DNA from: Thunnus maccoyii
Taxonomy: Eukaryota > Chordata > Actinopteri > Scombriformes > Scombridae
Assembly: GCF_910596095.1 (NCBI RefSeq)
Contig: NC_056552.1
Location: forward strand, 16,875,111 to 16,939,110
Reading direction: 5' to 3'
DNA length: 64,000 bases
Shown here in pieces: positions 24,901 through 34,800 of the stretch. Numbering within the stretch: the first letter of the stretch is position 1; each line of letters starts with the position of its first letter. The notes below the pieces were generated by a model. It did not search any database. It saw nothing but the letters and a program-made list of their open reading frames with translations, and was not told the DNA's origin. A program made the position numbers and the translations under genes.

Positions 24901-27777
24901 TCTTTCAATTAACCTTTTAAAACGTTCCTATGAAAACTGCTTGGAGAAGTAAAATATTATTTTTTACAGCTATTGATTGTTATCTCAGATGAGTTTTTTT
25001 TAAAGAATGTGAAATGTATTCTTTTACAGTCTGAAGTTACAACATTGATTTATTCTCATTGTCTGAACTCTAATTACACATTTTTTGTAACACTTCACTT
25101 TGGATAAAGTCAGTAAAACATAATTATAAATATACAGCACTCAGTTTAAGTTAAAGGCAAAATTATCAGCAAAAAAGAACTTTTATGTTGTGCTTCAATT
25201 ATAACCAATTGTACACTATTGATGCTATCACTGGTATATCTTTGTGTTTTTGTTGTCAGATGACTCCTGTCAGATAGCTTTGGTTGGTTGGACCAAAAAA
25301 CACAAGGGCAGCCAAGGACTATTTGAGTCCCTGAGCAGGATTTGACCCTACAATGCCCCACTATATAACTATATACACCATATGGTCACACAGCAATGTA
25401 GTGTAGTATAGTCAGTACACTGTACAAGGCATTTACTATAAGCTACAGGTAAACATGCAGTACACTAACCTATTTAACCCAATATATTGCCGTTAAGTAA
25501 AAATTTAAAAGTAAAAAAATGCTTTATTGAAAATGTGAATATAAAAATAGAGCAGTACTGAGAAGTCAGTTTTACACAACAATTAGTAAAAGGCTAAAAA
25601 AAGCACATGTCAAGGTATATTTTACTCACTAAGTCTGATCTAATTTGGGCAAAGAGCCAAATCAGACTGTAAATCTTCTCATGATGAGCTAATCTATCTG
25701 CTGTTTCACTTTCACACAGATGATCCAAATTCCTCTCAAACATCCTCTTTGCCTGGATACGGTCGAAGCGGCCTCAATCCGGTAAGAACAACATGACTGA
25801 TACCTTATTCTCCCTTTAGAATGATTGTATAAAGCTACTGCCTTGATTCAGTGGGCATATATCTATTAACCATCTATTTTAAAAATCGATTCAAGTAGAT
25901 CTATAATAAACAGAGGTAACATTTCCCCTGAGAAGTCACTAAGGCTAGACTATAGTGCTGACTCTAGACTTTGGGGTACTGAATCCAGGAAAACTGAGAA
26001 AAAAAAATCTATGTTTCATATGTTTGCTTCTCATTAAGCCACGGTCAGCTGATTTCTCCATGTACAACGGTGACAGATTCAGAGGTAAGTATGCAGACAC
26101 CCCTTCCTGCTCTTTCATAGATGCTATTAATCATCACAATGTTTACGCAGTTGATAATAGTTGAAAAACTAATTGTGTGTTGCTCGTCTTTTCCCTTTTC
26201 CCTTGCCTTTCAGATGTTAAGGTATGTGAGAGGAACTGGCTGGGGTTTTATGTGATCTAAATCCCTGGTCATGCCTTATTTTACTGTTTACTGCATTTCT
26301 GAAGCACTGTGAGCTCACTGTGTGCATCAGCATGTTTTAAGAAGAATACAATTAACTTATATCACTTCCTTAATTTATGTGTGACATAACTGACTCTGAC
26401 TGACTTATGTATGTCTAACTGAATCTTATTAATATACTTTGCTTGCAGTAACTTAGCCATCTGGCTTTTAGCTTCTAAGTGATTCATCTTGCTGGGACAT
26501 TTTCCCATTGCATGTGTTTGCTTCATTCTGTAGCTCTTCCATGACGGTCAACATCCATTAATACGACTGGAAAGAGGAGTGTCTATGCCTAATTTGTTGG
26601 AACCAAAAGCAAGTATTATTTGTATATTCATGTTTAATTCTCTGCAGAGCTGTATGTGTGCTAGAGGAGAGTTTACCATGCAAATACTTAGCATGTTCTG
26701 TACATTTAATCACTTTTAAAGGCTGCACATAAGATTAACAAAAGTATACTCCAGTGCTGAATTCTGGTTCCTGAGATTTAAAGGACAACTTCATCATCAA
26801 ATTTCATTTATAAGAGTAAACTGTACTTGTAAATACACTGAGTCTTTTGACAAAAGCTAATAGAAGCAGGACCTTGACAATCTTTTCCTTATTCTTATAT
26901 ACATTAACTGTGCAGCTCTTACACAATACTGCAGATGCATATTTGCCTGGTACTTGATGTTCTAACTTCATCTGTCATCTCAGTAGCTTATAACGTGTTG
27001 TATATGTGCAACAGATCATGCGTAGGTTGTATAGTGTCTGTAATTATCAGCTTGTAAAGCATTCTCAACCAGCCTTTGTTGTGTCAAGGTCTACCCGTAT
27101 GAAATGCTCACAGTTGCCAACAGAGGACGAGTGAAGCTTCCCAAGGAGGTTGACAGAACAAGACTGGAGGTACAGTAAAAGCATTCTTACAATGTGACAC
27201 AATTCTCTTTTTTTTCTTTTTTACATGAAAACTGACCTCTTTTCTTTTTTTTTTTTTTTGTCTGTACTTGAACACTGGCAATGGGAAGAAAATTTGCTAT
27301 TAGTTGAATAAAACATAACAGCTTCATTGTGTATGTACTGAAGCTTGCCTTTTTAAAAATAAATGCTAGACCTTGTGTAAAATACTATGCATAACATAGT
27401 AACCAATAACTTAGAGCAGGATGTTGATTAATTCCTTGACAGTGCTGCTGAAAGGTTTTCCATAAAAACAAGATGACATTTCAGTCAAATCTACAGTACA
27501 AGTTTTATTATAGAATAGAAAATGCCATCCACATGCAAGCTTTTAAACTTGAATTCTTATCTAATGGGCTACAAACCATCTACACCATAATCTATCATTG
27601 AGCTTTTGTGCACCTTTTCCACAGTAACTTTGTTCTTCTATTTTCTCCTGTTCTCCTTTGCAGCGTCACCTCTCCCCGGATTCATTCTTTGAGATCTTTG
27701 GCGTGGATATACAAGAATTTGACAGACTTCCACTTTGGAAGCGTAATGACATGAAGAAGAAGGCGAATCTCTTCTGA
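9906..27777 (+). CDS. ablim1: Actin-binding LIM protein 1 (ABLIM1), complete, long isoform
   Basis: Cytoskeletal scaffold that binds F-actin through a C-terminal villin headpiece and partners through four LIM zinc-binding domains. Exons: 9906-10221, 15187-15330, 17049-17232, 17418-17527, 18973-19099, 19353-19446, 19890-19977, 20174-20232, 21265-21342, 22136-22306, 23044-23073, 23252-23381, 24834-24881, 25720-25781, 26039-26084, 26214-26221, 26534-26608, 27089-27169, 27664-27777. Total 1965 nt, 654 aa; phases all close. LIM1 is about residues 126-176, LIM2 185-236, LIM3 253-303, LIM4 312-363, all with the Cys/His ligands. The linker has [17 protein letters not shown]; the headpiece (about 591-654) ends [34 protein letters not shown] and RPPIYKQ favour ABLIM1 over ABLIM2/3. 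The first exon resembles the human long-isoform N-terminus (LGKLCSS versus LGKICGS). By that alignment the start may be Met21 at 9966. Probably one of two teleost co-orthologues. Confidence 0.92.
10222..15186 (+). other. ablim1: ablim1 intron 1
   Basis: A 5 kb intron with donor GTAATG and acceptor CTGTAG. It contains small CA/GT tracts (11423-11440, 11597-11614), a GA tract near 14752-14768 and no supportable exon. Shorter-isoform promoters are expected somewhere in ABLIM genes, but I could not place one here. Confidence 0.55.
18926..18966 (+). repeat. (TG)n tract abutting the 3' splice site of ablim1 exon 5
   Basis: A 41-nt alternating TG run ends six bases before the exon boundary (TGCCAG then exon 18973). 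It occupies the place of the polypyrimidine tract. Long UG repeats in RNA are established binding sites for TDP-43 and CELF proteins. Confidence 0.95.
20521..20574 (+). CDS. ablim1: Candidate alternative ablim1 exon (cassette or terminal)
   Basis: A good acceptor (TTCTTCCCAG) precedes an open 54-nt block, [18 protein letters not shown]. It is in phase 0 on both sides, so it can be inserted between the exons at 20174-20232 and 21265-21342 without a shift. From memory, human ABLIM1 isoforms have an alternative segment at this place containing SSDFFYSKS, so the DFF core is suggestive. The downstream donor (GAAG/GTTAAT) is weak. Read-through adds VNILSRPAV and a stop at 20602-20604, and AATAAA occurs at 21045-21050, so it could also be a terminal exon. 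Confidence 0.45.
23537..23626 (+). CDS. ablim1: Candidate ablim1 cassette exon
   Basis: A 90-nt open block lies between GAGCAG and GTAAGC. It is phase 1 at both ends, which suits insertion between exons 23252-23381 and 24834-24881. The encoded 30 residues are Pro/Ser/His-rich ([20 protein letters not shown]). Mammalian ABLIM1 has a Ser/Pro-rich cassette at the same point in the linker, but I see no clear residue match. Support is splice sites and phase only. Confidence 0.33.
26214..26221 (+). CDS. ablim1: ablim1 8-nt microexon
   Basis: CTTTCAG precedes ATGTTAAG and GTATGT follows. The flanking exons (26039-26084 ending in phase 1, and 26534-26608 starting in phase 0) can only be joined in frame if exactly 2+3n bases lie between them, and this 8-nt exon supplies them. 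It yields Asp-Val-Lys, matching a GGVRDYQ-type stretch of human ABLIM1 only loosely. Confidence 0.72.
26609..27088 (+). other. ablim1: GC-AG intron in ablim1
   Basis: The donor after the codons for LEPK is GCAAGT, not GT, and the acceptor is TGTCAAG. The protein continues K-VYPYEM, as in all ABLIMs (LEPK-[IV][FY]PYEM). The nearest GT (26613) would add four bases and shift the frame. A/GCAAGT is the normal strong form of the rare GC donor recognised by the U2 spliceosome. Confidence 0.85.
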
Positions 27778-29800
27778 ATGCTGCCTCATGCATGTTTTTA
27801 TTCATTGTTAATATGCAGTATGTGTCAAGTTTTGATGACCCCTTATATTTATTTCTTTGTATTTGACACAAAAATTAGAAATCGTTTGCCTAAGAACAGG
27901 ACAAACTAGATCTTTACAGGGACACGGTACTATGTTTCCCTATTAGTCTTGGTAGGCTATTGTTATGAATGATGAATGCATTTATAATACCTCAATGCAG
28001 ACATGAACACAAGTACTCAGCTTAGTCTAGCTATAGTCTTGGCTTCGGTAATAGGTAGCCATTATTATTTGTCTTTCCTATGTCAGCCCTGTCTCCCCAG
28101 GAATTATGTTCATATTGGACGATTCAGCTGAATTCAATTTATTTGCCCATTCATCATAAATCCAACATGTAGTGTGGCATTTATTTACCATGAAAAAAAG
28201 TGAAAAATATGGAGAAAGGGTAAAAAGTAATGTTTCTTCTTTGAGACTTTGCATCCTGTTTCAGACCAACCGTTTATGTTGACTTTTGTGACATTTATTA
28301 GTGAAGACAGTCTTTCCTTAACCTTCCCTAACCTTCCCTAACCTGAACAATGTGATCTTTGTACTGCTGGTATGTTTTCACTCTACTGATGGGGGCGCCA
28401 GATCAGCAAAATGCTCATACACTGTATTGTTCAAGAATGATTGTGCAAAACCTTAGATTATGTTCAGTGACAAAGTTTTCAAGGACAACCAACGTTGTAA
28501 TTATTCCTAAAGTATCTGCAATTGGCAACTACAAGATGATGGACAATGTATGGTCAAGGTTAAGCACCCAAAACACTTGCAGTTTAAAGCTAAATCACAA
28601 GAATTTATCATGATCTACTTTTATGCATGAACAAATGTTAAAACAGACTGGGGAATCATAAAATAAAAGATTGCCATAAGCCTCACTAAAGCATTAGTGT
28701 ATGTTTCTGCTTGCCTTCAGGTTGAGTATTTAGGTTATTGTTGGTGTTTAAGTGTCTGTGACACTCATATCTAAAATGGTTAGACTGCCCCACATAAAAT
28801 CCTATGTAGAACATTAATATTACCTTTTTTGAACATTTATTCCCATGATGCTTGATGTATAGTGCAGTGATTGGGTACATGAAATTAGCATAACCTGTCA
28901 TCGCAGCAGTCATCCCTGATAACTGAACTGTATGCATTTCACCCATGTTGTCATTGTCACTATATGATATTATATTTTTCTTAATTAGTCGATACTTACT
29001 TTGGTTGCATCCTGGTTACACAAACAACATGTTTAAGCACAAAACTGAGACATCTTTGAGAATGTGGATTTTTATGTCAAAATTATCACTGACAGATGCT
29101 TTACTGGAATATAAAGGAATAATTAAGATGATTTCACATTTATTTCTGTTTTATGTATCACCCTGACTCAGCTTTGGTAAATATACTCTATGTTATACTG
29201 ACATCGCTGTCCCAGCCCAATACCTTAAGCGCCCTAAATAAAATCTTGCACTTCTTACAAGTTGAGTAAATTTGTGACTTTTTATTGATAGGATGAATGA
29301 GGTTGTGTATGTACATAGTGGTATTTGTTTTGAGCACATATCTCTCTTTATAATTTCAAGATTTTGGCCTGTTTCCCATGAGAATCTTACAGGGTGGAAC
29401 ATCAATTGAAAAAATTTCATTTTTCACTTCAAAAAACCTGCTCATGATGACAGACATTCTTGATCTGGTTATCTGTACTCTGCAGAGATACCGTCATGGT
29501 TATTACTCTCTCTGGGTGCATTTCTAACAAATTTCAATCACAATCAGGAATGAATACACTGTTAGAAATGCAATCTTGAATATGAAGTGGCTGAAATTCT
29601 AATTACCCGACTTTCCTGTCCTGTCAAAAGCAGGAGATAGGACGCCTAGTTTTAGATGAACGGCTTCAAGGAAGAACACAAGAAAAAGACAATAAGTGTT
29701 TCCACACTCCCTTGTCAGTTCTATTTTTATAATAGCATAATGCTACCCACTGTAATGAAATAAATATGGTAGTTTTTCTTATGTGAGTCTAGGTGTTCAG
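27778..29800 (+). other. ablim1: ablim1 3'UTR region with several poly(A) signals
   Basis: AT-rich non-coding sequence follows the stop. AATAAA hexamers at 28662-28667, 29237-29242 and 29759-29764 give candidate 3' ends for UTRs of about 0.9, 1.5 and 2 kb. Which is used cannot be told from sequence. Confidence 0.45.
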
Positions 29801-30099
29801 TTTTGGTAAGACTGACGAGTAAAACGCAAAATAAAATTTTATAAAATCAGCTGATCATCTGTTTGGCACTGACATATTTGTACAATTTGCATTTTTAATA
29901 AATCTCTTAACTTGGACCCACCCACTGAAAATTTAAGACCAACAGATGGTGCTCTCGAGTCTGGAATCAATTCATTCATGCACTGAATTGCTCTGCATAT
30001 TTAAAATTAACACCTGTCAAACTTTATGAAAGTTTATATTTGAGCAGTATATCTGAGGCATCTTTATATTACTTAAATCTTTTAAAGTGCCACTGAGTG

Positions 30100-30153
<54 letters not shown>

Positions 30154-30899
30154 TAAAAACAGCCTCCATCACAGTTCCTTTGTTTTTTAACTTATATAGG
30201 TTCTTATAACAAGACAAGTAGGATAATTTAAGCAACTTAGACCATCATAAAATGTATTATGTTCATGTTTTGCTTATTCTTCTCAACTATTGTTATCATG
30301 TATATTACAGCTATTACTTTTGAGATATGAGATGAAATTGATAGACTGCTCTTTTAGTCGTTACCACATTACTACTCTCATTTGTTTGACATTTTACTAT
30401 AATAATAGATCATAGGGAAAGTCTCTGTCTACTTTTTGGAGCATTTTATGGTCTTCGCATACACACACTCCATGAGAGGTCAAATAATGAAGGTGTTAGA
30501 GTCATCTTAATAGAAGCCCTAGTTTGGCTGTCTCATTTCCATCGGGAGTCATGTGTTTTGTCTGTTTTAACAGGGGTTGAAAAAACTTTTTTTTAATGCT
30601 GAAAAGAAATGTGCTGAATTGCCAAGAATAACAAAGGTTTTACAGACAGTTACCTTTCTTCCTTTGGTTCCTTGTCCTGTTGTTGTGGACTTTGATGATT
30701 AGCACACCAGAAAGAAAAACAAGTATCAGCCAAAGAAACAACTTCTACTAATAAATAGAGTAAGCTGAATAAATGTAGCCCACTGTCTGTCTTTTCATTT
30801 CGGAATGAAAAATATTAGCTCAGGCTAACATTGATATAATATCACAATTTAACATGGAAGTTGGCATTTGTTATCATGGGCTCTTTAAAGGCCACCCAG
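29801..30899. other. ablim1-mprip intergenic region
   Basis: AT-rich sequence with the GTA microsatellite and no supportable gene. It contains CAGATGGTGCTCTCGAG near 29943, which only loosely resembles a CTCF-type motif. Confidence 0.45.
30100..30152. repeat. (GTA)n trinucleotide microsatellite
   Basis: About 17-18 uninterrupted GTA/AGT units in the ablim1-mprip intergenic region. On the minus strand it produces an artefactual polyleucine open frame. Confidence 0.95.
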
Positions 30900-30929
30900 C
30901 TTGAGCCAAAGTATGGGAGATTTTCGAGG

Positions 30930-31060
30930 CTTTCTATTGGACGGCTCAAGACACGGCCTCCACTGTGGGCGTGTCGTTGCTTGTGATTGGTCGACACCGC
31001 TGTCGCTCACCGCCCCACTCTCTCCTGAGCACCTCCAGACTGGATGTCCGGCCCAAGCGA
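30930..31060 (+). promoter_or_regulatory. mprip: CpG-rich TATA-less promoter of mprip (predicted)
   Basis: Base composition changes from AT-rich to CpG-rich at about 30925. Two inverted CCAAT boxes (ATTGG at 30936-30940 and 30986-30990) are 50 bp apart, with a GGGCGTG box between them (30967-30973). There is no TATA box. This arrangement, about 0.8 kb upstream of the ATG, is typical of a broadly expressed CpG-island promoter. Confidence 0.6.
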
Positions 31061-31816
31061 GGATTTTCACGAAAACATCAACCGCAGACTGCGCTTCAGT
31101 GCCAGCTGGAAGGGTGCTACGACGGACGGGACCCGACGCTATGGACCCGACGGCGTGACAGCTGAGTCGATGGCGTTGCTAAAGTTGGATAATGTTTGGC
31201 CTTGAACCGTGATATTATTAATATGATATGCATTTAACGGCAATGAATGCGGTATCACTTGTTAGATAGGAAGACGAGAGAGAGACAGAGGAGAGAAAGA
31301 GAGAGAGAGAGGGGCCAAAGTGGACTCCCTCCCTCGGTTGCGCCGTTCCGCCCGATGGAGGCTGACGGGACCTTTGCAGTGAGCTCGAGGCCCGGAATGT
31401 CACCTGTGAAACGTCGACACCTGGCTAAACAACGTAATTAAGGAAAACACTTCGCTTTCGACGACTTATTTGACAACTTCTTAGTGAGCCTGAATTCAAA
31501 AGCAAAAAGTTCGCAGGTCAACGTTAGCTGCGCGAGGCAACCCCTCGAGCAAGATGAGTATTATAGATATGACTTAAAGTGAGGTTATTCACCGCCTCAG
31601 GTAAGCTAGCACAGGTGGACAACACGCCGCAACCTGTTTATTGGACATCGGGTTTGTTCTAGAAAGTTGACATATTTCGCCACCAGCAAGTTGACTCCCA
31701 ACCCCTTTTGGGCTCCGAGAATCGAGCGGTTTTGTCTCTCAAACAAGGACTTTCTCTTTTTCTTTTCTTTATTTTTTTGGAGGGGGGGACATTTCATCAA
31801 GTGTTCTCAATCAACC
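31061..31816 (+). other. mprip: mprip 5'UTR region, with uORF and possible 5'UTR intron
   Basis: CpG-rich leader. A five-codon upstream ORF (ATG at 31141, stop at 31156-31158, MDPTA) lies within it, as does a GA-rich tract near 31275-31312. A strong donor consensus (CCTCAG/GTAAGC, intron from 31601) and a pyrimidine-rich stretch ending in ATCAAG (31800-31801) would define an approximately 200-nt 5'UTR intron removed 15 nt before the start codon. Confidence 0.45.
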
Positions 31817-34800
31817 ATGTCATTCAAAGATAACCCCTGTCGGAAATTTCAAGCCAACATTTTCAACAAAAGTAAATGTCAGAACTGCTTTAAGCCCCGG
31901 GAATCACATTTGCTCAACGACGAAGACTTAAATCAGGTAAAAATACAAAAATCACTTTTTAAAATATTTGAATAATTGTATTTCATATATGTGATGTTGT
32001 CTGTATAAGCCATATTCATGGGAAGGGAAATGCTCTTTTCTATCTTTCCTTTTGATGTGCACATTTCAAACGGTTTGTCGTGTGTCAATAGACCGTGAAG
32101 TGCAAAGGTTGGGTTAATTGGACATAATTAGTTTCTAGCCCAAGGGCGCATATTGACCTTAATTCATGCAGATATAGGCCTCCACCCAGCCCCATGCCTT
32201 CCAGCACAGTAGCCCACTCTCAACCACTTCTGTTGAATCATTTGGGTTGGAGTTATTTATGTGACACGTTTTAAAAGTTCCATAAGTGACCTTCCTTTTG
32301 TCATTTTTCCTTATTCTCCTTTCTTTGGCACACTGTTGTCTTCCAAATACCCAAACGAACCTACACAAGTTCACTCCCAAAGGCACTAATGATGGGATAC
32401 TGGGAGGCTGTCCAAATCACATTGTTGTGTTCCATATAATCATCACAAATGGAGATATTCCAATAATACTTCCTGTTGGACTGTGTTGTTTATGTTGGCA
32501 GGTTGTGGATCATTACTGAACTTAGTTGGCCTACTGTGACCGTTTTTATGGTAAGCTGTCTAACAGTGCAGGTTAAAAGTCACCTGTATCCGGGTCGACA
32601 GTTTATATGAATGTCACTTCTGTTACTGGAAGTCATGGTGCTTGAGGACTTGGCTAACAGCGTACACATTTTCCTGTGATATCCTCCGTCATGACCAATT
32701 AGACTTCTCTGTTGGGATGGAAAATGGTCTTGTGGGTTTTTTTTTTTTTTTTTTTTTTTTTATATCTTTCCCAGTGGAATTTCTGACCCACTGGCTTTCA
32801 ACCGTATCCTTTCATGACTGCACTTGGTAAAACGCTATCATTTGTTGTTGGAGTTTAAAACCAGGCCGGTCATGGTGTTCATTGTTGCAGTCTTACTACA
32901 AAAACATGCTGAATCTCATTCCCTGCATATTTTCAACCGGCGCTTTTGTCATTCCTTGTGTTTTCTCCCCACTTACTCACCACTAAAAGGCCCAAACCAT
33001 CAGTGCAGTATTGCATTGTCATTTATGACGCAAGGGAATACAGTAAGAGGTTGGGGGATGTTGCCAGACGAACACACACAAATGACTCTGTTTAACCACG
33101 GAACCATTGAAGGGTAAAAATGACCTAGATTCATCTGTCTATTTCTCTCTCTCTCTCAGGAGGACTTGCCATTTGGGCTGCTGTCAGGTCATGTGAGGAG
33201 AGATGGGACGTTTTTCTTAACCATGCTCGGTCTCAGTGTTTCTCCTTGGGTTTTAAACAAATTTTCCACAGGCATGGATGCAGCTAGTGTCCCAGTATCA
33301 GTCTCGATTCCCTCTCAGCCCTTACTGCCCTTTCCTCTCAGGATTACAACATGTCTTTCAAAAGATGGATTACGTTTCTTTCTTGCAAGTCTGCGCAACC
33401 TCTTGACTGTCCGAGATTATGTTTGAGACTTACGGTTGAAAATTCCTGTTATGTCATTTTGTTTACTGAGTCACTCAGCTGAGAAATGTGCTGTACCTCC
33501 TGTAATCAAAGTGGAAGAGGATTTTATGGTGGATTATATACTTGGCTTTACATGGGATGAAGTTATGACTGTAATCAAAATTACTTGATAGAGGGACGTG
33601 GAGGTGACAGGCGGCTGTAAAAGTCAACACTTTTCAACTTGATTTATAGACTACTGTTCCTTGGAATTGGGAGTGCAATTGAATTACGCAAGGTAGTTAA
33701 TTTGATTTGAATCTTAACATATTTATTTACACGTAGCCCTCAGTGGTTGTGCAGGGCTTTTTTGGCTCAAAATAATTGCTGACTACTAGTGTGGCTAGAG
33801 TTCAAGTACGTACCAGAACTATTTAAGAAAGACTGCCAGGCCAACTTGCATTTCTCTGTTTGAATTGCAAATTTGTAGCCACGAAAGCTCCCAGGCTCTT
33901 TACTGCTTCTCTCTCCTGTTTCTCATCCACTGTTTTTCTTGCTAACTTCTGCTTCTTGCTTGCCCCTCCACCCCCCTCAGCCCACCAGTCCACCCACTTA
34001 GAGGATCAGAGGGAAAATCATGTGTGTTAGCCTTTCCCTTTTTTTTTTTTTTTTTTCCAGGACAGCATGGTGCTCTGGATCACAGCCAGCCAGAGAATGT
34101 AGCCTGCAGTCAACTCAAGGCAGCTAGTGAATTTAACTAATACACACCTCCCTGGAGTTAAACTAAAATGTATCCATCCGATTTTGGGTCACAATTTGTA
34201 GACTAAGCCAGGAACTAGCCTGCAGTTATAAGTGCATAATTGAACTGTTAATCGACATGTTAATGTCCCTGTTTTAATATTTGCTTTCAACACTGTAATT
34301 GTGTTTTTCTATTCACCAGGCGAAACCTATATACGGAGGATGGTTGCTTCTTGCACCTGAGGGAACAAATTTTGACAATCCCTTACACAGATCCCGGGTA
34401 AGTGGTTTCATAAGTGTGTACCCTTGCTGGACTTGAAATTAATCATATACAGAACAGAGCTTGAGAGTTTTGTCTCTTCACCTCTTTTTGACTTTTGACC
34501 AAAGTATTTTTTCAAAAGTCTGTCTTTGTTTGTAGCTTCAGTTAAAGAGTTGAAGAAGTGCAGTTCTATGGATTTTGTGTAAACCTGCGTAAAGAACAAG
34601 ATGGATAAATTTAATATATCAGAGCAGCTCAGATACGTGTCAGATTAGTTGATGAAGACGGTGAGCTTGCATAGCCTTTCCTTTAATTTTGTCATGCATT
34701 CTCATTTGAAATTTGACAAACAGGAGGTCTGATTATTGTGGCTCCTGTAGTCGTTTCATGGATTCAGCAGTTTCCTGTGGGAGTCTTGGCCCTCTATCAG

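Noticed and set aside
26608..26614. GT donor at 26613 for the ablim1 intron
   Set aside because: Would add four bases and break the frame into the VYPYEM exon.
30017..30235. Minus-strand ORF with a polyleucine run
   Set aside because: The leucines are simply the translation of the GTA microsatellite.
33154..33207. CTCTCTCTCTCAG acceptor followed by an open block in mprip intron 1
   Set aside because: The block ends at a donor in the wrong phase for joining exon 31817-31936 to exon 34320-34397, and it interrupts the conserved [10 protein letters not shown] junction.
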